The notes under the pieces are model-generated. The model was not told the origin of the DNA. It was given only the letters and a program-made list of their open reading frames with translations, and made no database searches. Made by a program: the position numbers and the translations under genes. From positions 2,906,001-2,970,000 of the forward strand of contig NZ_JAUALB010000001.1 in the NCBI RefSeq assembly GCF_030345795.1: a DNA stretch of 64,000 nucleotides. The letters run 5' to 3'. Source of the stretch: Micromonospora sp. WMMA1363 (GTDB lineage Bacteria; Actinomycetota; Actinomycetes; Mycobacteriales; Micromonosporaceae). Of this stretch, positions 40,390-49,152 are shown piece after piece; the first letter of the stretch is position 1, and each line of letters opens with the position of its first letter.

Positions 40390-41937
40390 TCACCGTTTCG
40401 CGAGCGAGCTCGAAACTGGTCGACGGGCAAAGACGATCAAGCTCATCACCGCCAACGAGGCCGTGATGCCCGCCGAGACCAGAACAACCGCAGCCATGCT
40501 GTCGGTAAAGGCGTCCCGGGCAGCGGCGATCAAGATCACTCCCGCCTGTTCCGGCAACTGTTCGGCCAGTTCGATGCCGGCGGCCAGGGTTTCCCGTGCC
40601 CCAGTCATCGCCTCCACCGGCACCCCGGCAGGCGGCGCCTCCGGCAACTGGTCGCGGTAGACCACGGTCCCGAGGGTGCCCAGGGTGGCGATGCCCGACG
40701 ACAGTCCCAGCTCGCTACTTGTCTCCGACGCCGCCGACGCCGCTCCGGCCTTCTCCGGCGGGGCGGAACCGACCACCAGGTCGGTTCCGAGCGACATGAT
40801 CGGGCCCAACCCCACGTGAACGACTGTCAGCGCCACGAGCAGGAGCGGAAGGCCATCTCGGCTCGGCACCCGGGTGACCATCAGGTACCCGACCACCGTG
40901 ACGATCAGGGCGAAGCCGATCACCCGACCCGGATGGATCCGGTGCGCCAGCAAGGGTGCGGTCAGAGCGCTGACCATGAGCACCGCGGACGGTACGAGCA
41001 GCCAGAGCCCGACCGCCAGTGGCGACAGGCCGACCACCAACTGCAGGTACTGCGCGATGAACAGGTTGGCGCCACCCATCGCGGCCAGCGCGAACAGCAA
41101 CACCGTCAGCGCCACCGAGAATTCGCGGCGGGTGAACAGGCTCAGGTCCAGCATCGGCGATTCCAGGGCCCGCTGGCGGCGTACGAACACCACCCCGCAC
41201 ACGGCCCCGGCCAGCAGGGAGATCAGAGGTACCAGGGCAACGCCGTGCGCGGCGAGCGCCTTGATGCCGTACACCAGGGTCATGATGGCGGTCACTGACA
41301 GGACGACGCTGAGCGCGTCCACCCGTCCGGAGCGCGGCCCCGATGCCGCCGGCAGGAGGATCGGCCCGGCGATCAGCAGGAGCGCCATGACCGGTACACC
41401 GAGCAGGAACACGGAGCCCCACCAGAACCGGTCGAGCATGAGGCCACCGACCACGGGCCCGACCGTGACGCCACCGGAGAAGCATGCCGCCCACACACCG
41501 ATGGCGACTTGGCGTTGCCGCTGCACCCGGAAGATGTCACTGATCAGCCCCAGGGTGCAGGGCATCAGGGTCGCGCCAGCGATACCCAGCAGGGCACGGG
41601 CCAAGATCAGTGTCGCCGGCGTCGTCGCGTAGGCCGCCACCACCGAGGTGAGGCCGAAGGCCGCCGCACCGATCAGCAGGAGCCGACGGCGTCCGATGCG
41701 GTCACCGATCGCACCCATCGGAATGAGGAAGGCAGCGATCATGAAACCGTACACATCGGTGGTCCACAGCAGCTCGGTAGCACTCGGCCGCAGCTCCGCG
41801 GTGAGCTGAGGCAGCGCGAGATAGAGCATGGAGACGTCGATGGAGAGCAGCAGGGTCGGCAACGCCAGCACCGCGAGGGCCACCCAGGAGCGTCGGTTGG
41901 CGGGCGCGACCGACTCCTCCGGTACGTGCGGGGTCAT
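40390..41937 (-). CDS. DHA2-family (QacA/EmrB-like) MFS drug exporter
   Basis: The 515-residue protein shows about 14 membrane segments. Family motifs include LLSIDVSMLYLALPQLTAEL in TM1, WTTDVYGFMIAAFLIPMGAIGDRIGRRRLLL (motif A) and GVTVGPVVGGLML (antiporter motif C). ATG at 41937 has AAGGAC upstream. It is divergent from an HxlR-type regulator across a 371-base spacer with a candidate operator. A proton-driven multidrug exporter induced by its neighbour is the likely role; the substrate is unknown. Confidence 0.92.
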   Translation of the reverse strand: MTPHVPEESVAPANRRSWVALAVLALPTLLLSIDVSMLYLALPQLTAELRPSATELLWTTDVYGFMIAAFLIPMGAIGDRIGRRRLLLIGAAAFGLTSVVAAYATTPATLILARALLGIAGATLMPCTLGLISDIFRVQRQRQVAIGVWAACFSGGVTVGPVVGGLMLDRFWWGSVFLLGVPVMALLLIAGPILLPAASGPRSGRVDALSVVLSVTAIMTLVYGIKALAAHGVALVPLISLLAGAVCGVVFVRRQRALESPMLDLSLFTRREFSVALTVLLFALAAMGGANLFIAQYLQLVVGLSPLAVGLWLLVPSAVLMVSALTAPLLAHRIHPGRVIGFALIVTVVGYLMVTRVPSRDGLPLLLVALTVVHVGLGPIMSLGTDLVVGSAPPEKAGAASAASETSSELGLSSGIATLGTLGTVVYRDQLPEAPPAGVPVEAMTGARETLAAGIELAEQLPEQAGVILIAAARDAFTDSMAAVVLVSAGITASLAVMSLIVFARRPVSSSLAKR

Positions 41938-42308
41938 GATGCGTCCTTTCTCAGCATCGGAAGGTCGTTCAGAACTTGGTCGGCGTTCATGGGCGTCGGG
42001 CGCTCCACCACACGCCGCCCGACGTCGCCCGCCGCATCGGTCACCAGGATCATGGTCTCCTCAAGGGAACTCTCGTGATTTCGACGGGGCCGACGGTAGA
42101 ACCTCAACATTTGTTGAAGTCAACGTCGGGTAGGCCACGCGCCGCACGACATACCTCTCGACCGGCACGGGTCCGGTCTGACCATCGGCCGTGCCGCGCC
42201 GCCACTGGCTGCGGCTGGAAGTCGGAAGTGCCGCCTCGGCCCTTGGGGCACGGCTTGTTACTGGAGAATGGTCGGTGGCCGTAAGGCCCGGGAGCGCAAG
42301 GAGGCACG
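41938..42308. other. Divergent promoter region between the DHA2 exporter and its regulator
   Basis: No gene is seen in this 371-base gap. It holds the palindrome at 42104-42117 and must contain both divergent promoters. Confidence 0.5.
42104..42117. promoter_or_regulatory. Candidate HxlR/MarR-type operator
   Basis: TCAACA-TT-TGTTGA is a 6-2-6 palindrome about midway between the DHA2 exporter and HxlR genes and is locally AT-rich in a GC-rich region. Its place suggests that the HxlR protein controls the exporter through it. Confidence 0.5.
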
Positions 42309-42764
42309 GTGGCGCACCAGCCGGACAGCGATGCGCCCACGCCGATCGGGGACGGGACGGCAGCCTGCCCGGATGGCCTGGTCGGGCCCGATCCGGAGAG
42401 GGCCTGCACGGTCCGCGAGGTGCTCGACCGGGTGGGCGGCAAGTGGAGCATCGGCATCCTGGTGGCCGCTTCCCAGGGTCCGGTCCGCTTCACCGAGTTG
42501 GAGCGCGGCGTGCAGGGGATCAGCCGGCGGATGCTCACGCTGACGCTCCGCAACCTGGAACGGGACGGCCTGCTGCGACGCAGGGTGTATCCGACGGTCC
42601 CGCCGAAGGTCGAGTACACGGCCACCCCGATCGCTCTGGAACTGTACGAGTCGCTGGTCGCGCTCACCGACTGGGCCGAGCGGCACCGGGGCGCGGTCGC
42701 CGCCGCCCGGACCGCGTACGACCGTCGCCACGGCGGTGTGACGAATACCACCGATCCGACCTGA
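42309..42764 (+). CDS. HxlR-family transcriptional regulator
   Basis: The 151-residue product has a single winged-helix domain with the HxlR signature: CTVREVLDRVGGKWSIGILVAASQGPVRFTELERGVQGISRRMLTLTLRNLERDGLLRRRVYPTVPPKVEYTATP in overlapping short motifs, such as GKWSIGIL, RFTELER and ISRRMLT. A Cys before the first helix (ERAC) is common in redox- or quinone-sensing members. The start is GTG. It is divergent from the DHA2 exporter. Its stop codon lies inside the first TetR operator of the next gene. Confidence 0.92.
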   Translation: MAHQPDSDAPTPIGDGTAACPDGLVGPDPERACTVREVLDRVGGKWSIGILVAASQGPVRFTELERGVQGISRRMLTLTLRNLERDGLLRRRVYPTVPPKVEYTATPIALELYESLVALTDWAERHRGAVAAARTAYDRRHGGVTNTTDPT

Positions 42765-42794
42765 CCGATCGGTCAGCACTTGACCGATCGGTCA
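42761..42794. promoter_or_regulatory. Double TetR operator upstream of the TetR-MMPL pair
   Basis: CTGACCGATCGGTCAG (42761-42776) is a perfect palindrome, and its core TGACCGATCGGTCA recurs at 42781-42794 with centres 19 bases apart. This is a typical TetR-family operator sequence. It lies 30-60 bases before the tetR start, so autoregulation and control of the MMPL exporter are expected. Confidence 0.85.
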
Positions 42795-42823
42795 GGCATG
42801 CTGGTCGGGGAGGTGGGATCGAC

Positions 42824-43372
42824 ATGGCACGGGCAGTGGCGGAGACGCGCGCCGAGATCCTCACGGCCGCGGTGCGACGCTTCACGCTCACCGGTTATCG
42901 GGGCACGTCGTTGCAGGACATCGCCCGGGAGGTGGGCTGCTCCAAGGCGGCGGTGCTCTACCACTTCGCCAGCAAGGAAGCCATCCTCACCGAGCTGATA
43001 GCTCCGGCGGTCGCGGTCTGCCGGGCGTTGGAGGAGCGCATCGTCGCCGCCGAGACGCCGGCCGACACGCGGCGGGTCGCGGCGGAGGGCTTCGTCGACC
43101 TGGCTGTCCGGTTCCGCCGGGAGATCGCCCTTCTCCGGGGCGAGTTCCCGGAGCTGCTGCGACAGCCGGCGTTCGCGCACCTCCAGCGGGTACCCGAGCT
43201 GCTCCTCGACGCGCTCGTCGGGCGGTCCGACCACCAATCCGCCCGGATCGCCGCGCTGGTGGTGATCGCCGGCATCGCGGAGGCATGCGGGGAGTTCATC
43301 GACATACCCGACGGGGAGCTACGTCCGGCGCTACTGGCGCTGGTCTGCCGGGCGCTCGGGCCCATCGAGTAA
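42824..43372 (+). CDS. TetR-family transcriptional regulator
   Basis: The 182-residue protein has the N-terminal TetR helix-turn-helix (ILTAAVRRFTLTGYRGTSLQDIAREVGCSKAAVLYHFASKEAIL in short conserved motifs such as TSLQDIAREVG and LYHFASKEAIL) and a helical ligand-binding C-terminal half. ATG at 42824 is preceded by GGGGAGG. A double palindrome lies just upstream, and an MMPL exporter follows 32 bases downstream, so it most likely represses that exporter. The ligand is unknown. Confidence 0.93.
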   Translation: MARAVAETRAEILTAAVRRFTLTGYRGTSLQDIAREVGCSKAAVLYHFASKEAILTELIAPAVAVCRALEERIVAAETPADTRRVAAEGFVDLAVRFRREIALLRGEFPELLRQPAFAHLQRVPELLLDALVGRSDHQSARIAALVVIAGIAEACGEFIDIPDGELRPALLALVCRALGPIE

Positions 43373-43404
43373 CCGATCAACCGACAACGGAGGATACCGA
43401 TTCC

Positions 43405-45618
43405 ATGGCGACCCTGCTCTATCGGCTCGGCCGGGGCTCGATGCGCCGACGACGACTCGTCGCCGCGCTCTGGCTCGTCGTTCTCGTCGGCCTCGGCCTG
43501 GCGGCCGCGACCCTGCACGGGGCCACATCGAGTAACTTCAGCATGCCGGGCACCGAGTCGCAGCAAGCCCGGGAACTGCTCACCGAGCAGTTCCCCGAGG
43601 CAAGCGGTGCTACCGGCACCATCGCGGTGAAGGCGCCGCAACCCGGCCAGCTCGGCACCCCATCCGGTCAGGCGGTGGTGAAGGAGCTGACCCAGGAGGC
43701 CACGGCGCTACCCGGCGTGGTCGGTGCCGTCGACCCGTTCCAGACCGGCGCCGTCTCCCCCGACGGCCAGTACGCGCTGATCCAGGTTCAGTTCGCCGAA
43801 GGCGCGGACAAGGTGACCGAGGAGCAGCGGGACGCCTACGAGAAGGTGGGCACGGGCACGGGCGCCGAGGCGCAGGGCTGGCAGGTGGCCCCCGGCGGCG
43901 AGGTGCTCAACGCCGAGCCGGAGGGTGGCGGGACCGAGGCGCTCGGTGTCGCGGTCGCCCTGGTCGTGCTGGTGGTGACGTTCGGCTCGCTCGTCGCGGC
44001 CGGCATGACCATGCTCAACGCGCTGATCGGCGTCGGCGTCGGCATGGCCGGCCTGTTCGCGCTCAGCGACGTGGTGGAGCTCACCAGCAGCGCGCCGGTC
44101 CTCGCCCTGATGCTCGGCCTGGCCGTCGGCATCGACTACTCGCTGTTCATCACCTCTCGCTACCGGCAGAACCTGCTCGAGGGGCTGCCGAGAGACGAGG
44201 CGATCGGGCGGGCGGTCGGGACCGCAGGCTCGGCCGTGGTCTTCGCCGGGGCCACGGTCGTCATCGCACTCGCCGGGCTGGCCGTGGTGAACGTTCCGTT
44301 CCTCACCGTGATGGGTCTGGCCGCCGCCGGCACCGTCACCGTGGCGGTGCTGGTCGCGATCACCCTCCAACCGGCTCTGCTCGGCTTCGCCGGTTCCCGG
44401 GTGATGCCCCGCAAGCTACGCCGAGCCACCAGCGGCGACGCCGCATCCGACGGCAAGAGCCCTGCCGGCGGGAGCACGCCGTCGGAGGACCGGTCCGCGT
44501 TCGGCTTCCGCTGGGCAGGTTTCGTGACCCGGTTCCGGCTGCCGGTCATCCTGGTCGGCCTGCTGGGACTCGGGCTGCTCGCCCTACCCGCCCCGGACAT
44601 GCGCCTGGCCCTGCCGGACGCCGGCACAGCGCCCGTCGGGTCGCCCGCCCGGGAGAACAACGACCTGATCGTCGAGGGCTTCGGCCCCGGCTTCACGGGT
44701 CGGCTGGCTGTCGTCGTCGCGGGTGAGTCGCCACAGGCCACCGCCAGCGCCGCGTCCCAGGTCACGGCGCTGGTGCAACGCACCGACAACATCATCGCGG
44801 TGGCCCCGCCGCAGCTCAGCCAGGACGGGAAGTCCGCACTGATCGGTGTGGTGCCGAAGACCGGGCCGAACGACCCGGCCACCGAGACCGCGGTGAAGGA
44901 CATCCGGAACGCGGTCGGCGGCATCCAGGACGCCGACGTTCTGCTCACCGGCGTCACCGCGGTCAGCATCGACGTCTCGGACAAGCTCGCCGACGCGCTT
45001 CCGGTCTACCTGTTGCTGGTGGTGGGCCTGTCGGTGGTGCTGCTGATGTTGGTCTTCCGGTCGCTGCTGGTGCCGGTCAAGGCAGCGGTCGGTTTCCTGC
45101 TCACCGTCGGAGCGACCTTCGGCATCACCGTGGCCGTGTTCCAGCAGGGGCATTTGGCGGACCTGGTCGGCCTGGACACCCCCGGCCCGCTGATCAGCTT
45201 CCTGCCGATCCTGCTGATCGGCATCCTGTTCGGTCTCGCGATGGACTACGAGGTGTTCCTGGTCTCCCGGATGCGGGAGGACTACGTCCACGGCGACACC
45301 GCGCAGCAGGCCACCATCAACGGGATGGGCCACGGGGCGCGGGTGGTCACCGCCGCTGCTCTGATCATGATCTCGGTCTTCAGCAGCTTCGTCTTCCGGG
45401 ACGATCCAGTGATCAAGTCGATGGGCTTCGCGCTCGCGATCGGTGTCGCCATCGACGCCTTCCTCGTCCGGATGACGATCGTGCCGGCGGTCATGTCACT
45501 GCTGGGTTCCCGGGCGTGGTGGCTACCACGCTGGTTGAACCGGGCGTTGCCCAACGTCGACGTCGAGGGCGAGGGTCTGCGCGCCCACCTGGCAGAGAAG
45601 GAAGCCACCCCGGCGTGA
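43405..45618 (+). CDS. MMPL-family transporter
   Basis: The 737-residue membrane protein shows the two-fold MMPL layout: one helix, an external domain, five helices, then the same again (about 12 segments). The key Asp-Tyr pairs are in LGLAVGIDYSLFITSRYRQ and LFGLAMDYEVFLVSRMRED. ATG at 43405 has GGAGG about 10 bases upstream. It probably forms an operon with the TetR gene. MMPL proteins in actinobacteria export lipids, polyketides or drugs; the neighbouring drug-type genes favour drug export, but this is not shown by sequence. Confidence 0.93.
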   Translation: MATLLYRLGRGSMRRRRLVAALWLVVLVGLGLAAATLHGATSSNFSMPGTESQQARELLTEQFPEASGATGTIAVKAPQPGQLGTPSGQAVVKELTQEATALPGVVGAVDPFQTGAVSPDGQYALIQVQFAEGADKVTEEQRDAYEKVGTGTGAEAQGWQVAPGGEVLNAEPEGGGTEALGVAVALVVLVVTFGSLVAAGMTMLNALIGVGVGMAGLFALSDVVELTSSAPVLALMLGLAVGIDYSLFITSRYRQNLLEGLPRDEAIGRAVGTAGSAVVFAGATVVIALAGLAVVNVPFLTVMGLAAAGTVTVAVLVAITLQPALLGFAGSRVMPRKLRRATSGDAASDGKSPAGGSTPSEDRSAFGFRWAGFVTRFRLPVILVGLLGLGLLALPAPDMRLALPDAGTAPVGSPARENNDLIVEGFGPGFTGRLAVVVAGESPQATASAASQVTALVQRTDNIIAVAPPQLSQDGKSALIGVVPKTGPNDPATETAVKDIRNAVGGIQDADVLLTGVTAVSIDVSDKLADALPVYLLLVVGLSVVLLMLVFRSLLVPVKAAVGFLLTVGATFGITVAVFQQGHLADLVGLDTPGPLISFLPILLIGILFGLAMDYEVFLVSRMREDYVHGDTAQQATINGMGHGARVVTAAALIMISVFSSFVFRDDPVIKSMGFALAIGVAIDAFLVRMTIVPAVMSLLGSRAWWLPRWLNRALPNVDVEGEGLRAHLAEKEATPA

Positions 45619-45629
45619 GGTCACCCGAA

Positions 45630-45662
45630 GGGCCCCGGACACAACAAGGTGTACCGGGGCCC
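45630..45662. terminator. Bidirectional terminator between MMPL and esterase genes
   Basis: GGGCCCCGG pairs with CCGGGGCCC, with an inner ACAC/GTGT stem and one bulged base. It lies in the 58-base gap between the two convergent genes. Confidence 0.7.
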
Positions 45663-45676
45663 TCCGTGGCAGCCGC

Positions 45677-46932
45677 TCAGACGCCGGCCGGATAGGTCTC
45701 CATCTCACCAAGGGTGGTCCGGGCGGGCAGCGGGTGCAGGGCCGTCGCCTGGTCGCACCAGATGAACGCGTCGTAACGCTCCCCCAGCCGGGTCGGCACG
45801 TAGTTGCCCCACGACTCGAACGACGGGTCGTACACCACCCCGATCGCCCGGTGGTCCAGGGTGTCGGTCACCCAGCCCGGCTGGTCGTCCCCGCCGAACA
45901 CCAGCACCGCCCGCTCCGGCATCAACTCGTGCAGCCGCCGCTCCACCGAGCCCTCCCGGGCCGGCGGCACGATCATCGCCTCCGCCGGTGAGCCCCAGCG
46001 CGGCGCGGCGATCACGGTACCCCGATGACTGCCGAACCCGACCAGGACGACCGCGTCGCGACCGTGTCGCTCACGCCCGAGCTGGCCGATGTTGATCATT
46101 CCGTCGGCGGCCATGTCGGTCGCCCGACCGTCGCCGACGTGGGTGTTGTGCGCCCAGACAACCCCCCGGGCTCCCGGACCGTACTGGTCCAACAACCGGT
46201 CGAGAGTGTCCGCCATGTGGATGTCCCGGACGTTCCACGACTCCGGGCCGCCCGTGACCATCGCCCGGTAGTACCGCTCCGCGCCGGCCACGACCTCCGC
46301 GTTCTGCCAGGCCGAGAAGGCGTCAGCGCCGTCCGCCACCGCGTGTTCCCGGGTACGCGCCAGCAGGCGCACCACCTCCTCCTCGCAGCGGGCCGAGACG
46401 AACCGGCTGGCCATGCCGTACTCCTCGACCTGCTTGCCGTACGGCTCGAAGCAGCGGTACGCGTCCTGCGCGGCCTCCAGCGACGCCGGGTCCTCCTCGC
46501 CCAGGTAGTCGAAGATCGCCTGCATCGACTCCCACAGGCTGTAGACGTCCAACCCGTGAAACCCGGCCCGGGCCGCCTCGGGCCGCTCCAGGTTCCACGC
46601 CCGCAGCCACTGGCAGAAGCGCGCCACCTCGGCGTTCGCCCACATCCATGTCGGCCACCGCGCGAACCGCTCGAGCGCGGTCTGCGGCTCACCGTCGCCC
46701 CCGGGGCGACGGTGACCGCCCTGTTCACCCGGTCGCAGTCCGGCCAGTCCCCCTCCACCGCCACGAAGGAGAAGCCACACTCCGCGATCAGGCGGCGGGT
46801 GAGCTGCTCCCGGAGCCGGTAGTAGTCGTAACTGCCGTGCGTAGCCTCTCCGATCATCACAATCCGGGCGTCCCGGGCACGTTCCAGCAACGGGTCGAAG
46901 TCGCTCGGCGTGCCGAGCCGCTGAACCAGCAT
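45677..46932 (-). pseudogene. Erythromycin-esterase-like gene with a one-base frameshift
   Basis: The N-terminal part reads in one frame from ATG 46932 (RIVMIGEATHGSYDYYRLREQLTRRL, FSFVAVEGDWPDCDRVNRAV). The rest reads in another from about 46700 down to 45677 (ALERFARWPTWMWANAEV, GFHGLDVYSLWESM, VVWAHNTHVGDGRATDM). Joined, they form a complete protein of about 418 residues of the erythromycin esterase family, with the catalytic-type His in EATHG and AHNTH. Adding one base to the G5/C5 run near 46700 restores the frame. The switch point is inside a perfect 11-bp inverted repeat, so a sequencing error is as likely as a real mutation. Confidence 0.8.
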
Positions 46933-47001
46933 GGCGGGCGGCTACCCGACCCACCGGTGGGCAAACCGGTGTGCCGCCGCGCGGAGCGGGTAGCCGGCTG
47001 C

Positions 47002-47193
47002 ATGACCGTCACCGGGGTGCAGTTGCTGGAGTACCTGGCCGGGCTCGACTACCCGGTCTCCCGCGAGGACCTGGTCCGGTGGGGCCAGGAGAACGGGGTG
47101 AGCACGGAGATGCTCCAGATGCTACGGGCACTCTCCGCGGAGAGCTTCGACTCCCCGGACGAGCTCTCCGAGGCGTTGAACCCGCTCGCGTGA
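47002..47193 (+). CDS. DUF2795 domain-containing small protein
   Basis: The 63-residue product MTVTGVQLLEYLAGLDYPVS... has the DUF2795 pattern: a hydrophobic helix, YPVSREDLVRWGQENG, and a helix pair with LQMLRALSAESFDSPDELSEAL. This actinobacterial family of tiny helical proteins has no known function. ATG at 47002 is chosen by the family start; the frame upstream is not conserved. It is divergent from the esterase gene and convergent with the Gfo/Idh gene. Confidence 0.8.
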   Translation: MTVTGVQLLEYLAGLDYPVSREDLVRWGQENGVSTEMLQMLRALSAESFDSPDELSEALNPLA

Positions 47194-47227
47194 GCATGCA
47201 AAGAAGGGGGCCGCCGGTGTGCCGTCG

Positions 47228-48130
47228 TCAGGCGGGAACGTCGACGACGCGGGCCTCGGTGCGCGCCGTTTCGGCCGCCGCGAGGACGGCCACCACCTCG
47301 CGGCCGAAGCGCACATCGAGGCGGTGGTCCCGGGTGCCCGACTCGATCTCCTCCAGTAGCTGGTCGATCGCCGCCCCGTACGCGTCCGCCACAGTGCCCT
47401 TGCCGAGCGGGGCGGTCTCGATGCCGCTGTCGCCGTAAAAGACGACGTCGCGGGTCACCGCCTCGCCGGGCGCATCCAGGGTCAGCGAAACGGTGCTGGT
47501 GGCGCCGCCCTCGTGGGTCAGCAGCAGATGCACCAGGCCGCGCGGACCGCTCATCGCCGCCACCCGGGTGGCCCGACCCAACACCGGCAGGATCAGCGAC
47601 AGCGCGTGCGGGCCGACGTCCCAGAGCCCGCCGTGTTCGCGCCGCCAGGCCGACGCCCCGTACGGGTTGCCGGGCTGGTAGATCGAGGCGAACAGGGTTG
47701 CCCTGGCGTGCTGCCAGCCGCCGTCGGCGGCGGTCGCGGCGAGGAAGGCGGTGACGTTCGGGTGGTACCGCTGGGTGAAGAAGACCAGCGACGCGATGCC
47801 CGAGGCCCGGGCCGCGGCGACCACCCGGTCGGCGTCGGCGAGGGTCAGCGCGAGCGGCTTGTCGAGCAGCAGGTGCCGCCCCGCGACGGCGGCCCGGGTC
47901 GCGATGTCGGCCTGCACGTCCGGCGGGAGGGCTACCGCCACCGCGTCACATGCGTCGATGAGCGCGTCGGCGTCCTCGAACGCCGGCACCCCGTACCGCT
48001 GCGCGAGCGCGGCGGCCTTCGCCGGGTCCCGTCCCCAGACGCCGACGAGCGCGGCGCGGGGATGGGCGTCCACTCCCGCGCCGTGTGTCTCGCCCGCCCA
48101 GTGCCCGGTGCCGAACAACCCGAACCGCAC
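47228..48130 (-). CDS. Gfo/Idh/MocA-family oxidoreductase
   Basis: The 300-residue NAD(P)-dependent enzyme starts at GTG 48130 with VRFGLFGTGHWAGETHGAG, a GxGxxA-type Rossmann loop. The family lysine is in LLLDKPLAL (DKP in place of the usual EKP), and the C-terminal alpha/beta domain contains GGLWDVGPHALSLILPVLG. Such enzymes oxidise sugars or inositols or reduce biliverdin-like substrates; the substrate cannot be told here. It stands alone. Confidence 0.88.
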   Translation of the reverse strand: MRFGLFGTGHWAGETHGAGVDAHPRAALVGVWGRDPAKAAALAQRYGVPAFEDADALIDACDAVAVALPPDVQADIATRAAVAGRHLLLDKPLALTLADADRVVAAARASGIASLVFFTQRYHPNVTAFLAATAADGGWQHARATLFASIYQPGNPYGASAWRREHGGLWDVGPHALSLILPVLGRATRVAAMSGPRGLVHLLLTHEGGATSTVSLTLDAPGEAVTRDVVFYGDSGIETAPLGKGTVADAYGAAIDQLLEEIESGTRDHRLDVRFGREVVAVLAAAETARTEARVVDVPA

Positions 48131-48273
48131 CACGAGAAGCTCCCGCCCGTCGTCACGCCACGGCCACCCCGTGGCCCTCTCGATCACGCTAGCCGCCGAA
48201 CCGGCCGCTTGCCCACGCGACACCGCTACTACGCGGATTAGTAGGGTGTGGCGGTGACCGAACCGCACCCCGG

Positions 48274-48678
48274 GTGGCCCCGATGATCAACGCGGCGTCG
48301 GGCGGGTCCCCGGTGGGCGGCCTGCTCGCCATGGCGGCCATCCTGTTGTCCCTCCTCGTCGCGGCCTGGGCCCTGGTGGCCACGCTGCGGCACCGCGCAC
48401 CGGACCGAGTACAGTTCACCGGCCTGGCCGTGCTGGAACTCGTGCTGCTGGCGATGGCGGTGGTGGCGCTGATCGCGCTCGCCGGTGGTGACCGGCCGGG
48501 CGAGCCGGGCGCGTTCGCCGGGTACCTGGTCACCCTCGTCTGCCTGCCGCCGCTGGCGGCGGTGCTCGCCCGGATGGAGCCGACCCGCTGGGGGTCGGCG
48601 ATCGTGTGCGCGGTCTGCCTGGTCGCGCCCGTGGTGGTGGTACGGCTCCAGCAGACCTGGGAGTTGGCCGGTGGCTGA
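48274..48678 (+). CDS. Hypothetical membrane protein, four segments
   Basis: A 134-residue product with four hydrophobic segments (GGLLAMAAILLSLLVAAWALVATL, GLAVLELVLLAMAVVALIAL, FAGYLVTLVCLPPLAAVLA and SAIVCAVCLVAPVVVVRL). No motif is recognised. The start is GTG at 48274 or ATG at 48283. Its last eight bases overlap the next membrane protein gene, so the two are probably made together. Confidence 0.7.
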   Translation: MAPMINAASGGSPVGGLLAMAAILLSLLVAAWALVATLRHRAPDRVQFTGLAVLELVLLAMAVVALIALAGGDRPGEPGAFAGYLVTLVCLPPLAAVLARMEPTRWGSAIVCAVCLVAPVVVVRLQQTWELAGG

Positions 48679-49090
48679 AGCGCCGACCGCCGCGCGGACC
48701 CGGACCAACGGCGGCCCGGGCCGGCTGCTGATCGCGGTGTACCTGCTCTTCGCGATCGCCGCGACCAGCCGGGCCGGGCTCCAGATCGCGACGAAGTTCG
48801 ACCAGGCGCCGGTGGCATACCTACTCTCGGCGCTGGCGGCGGCGATCTACATCGTGGCCGCGGCGGGCCTCGCCCGGGCGGGTGCCGCCGGCCGTTGGGT
48901 GGCGCTCGCCTGCTGCACGACGGAGCTGGCCGGTGTGCTGGGCGTTGGTTGGTTCAGCCACACCCGGCCGGAACTGTTCCCCGACGAGACGGTTTGGTCG
49001 GAGTTCGGCAGCGGCTACGGTTACATCCCCCTGGTCCTGCCGGTGTTGGGCCTGCTCTGGCTCTGGCGCACCCGCCGCACCGCCACCTGA
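48671..49090 (+). CDS. Hypothetical membrane protein, four segments (pair with preceding gene)
   Basis: A 139-residue product from GTG 48671, overlapping the preceding gene by eight bases. After a short polar N-terminus it has four hydrophobic segments (LLIAVYLLFAIAATSRAG, VAYLLSALAAAIYIVAAAGLA, WVALACCTTELAGVLGVGWF and YIPLVLPVLGLLWLWRTR). The external loop HTRPELFPDETVWSEFGSGYG is acidic and aromatic. Function unknown; the coupling suggests a two-subunit membrane complex. Confidence 0.72.
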   Translation: MAEAPTAARTRTNGGPGRLLIAVYLLFAIAATSRAGLQIATKFDQAPVAYLLSALAAAIYIVAAAGLARAGAAGRWVALACCTTELAGVLGVGWFSHTRPELFPDETVWSEFGSGYGYIPLVLPVLGLLWLWRTRRTAT

Positions 49091-49118
49091 CCCGCCCGGG
49101 GCCGGGCGGGTCAGGTGG
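49083..49118. terminator. Bidirectional terminator between the membrane pair and the FabG-like gene
   Basis: A perfect 15-17 bp stem starting CCACCTGACCCGCCCGG includes the stop codon of the upstream gene and lies 35 bases from the convergent fabG-like stop. Confidence 0.8.
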
Positions 49119-49152
49119 GCAAGAGCGGCCGGTGCCGGGCGCGCGTGCCGGC

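Noticed and set aside
40025..48270. Integrated element using tRNA-Arg as attachment site
   Set aside because: No integrase, no repeat of the tRNA 3' end and no change in base composition are seen; only the tandem duplication is suggestive.
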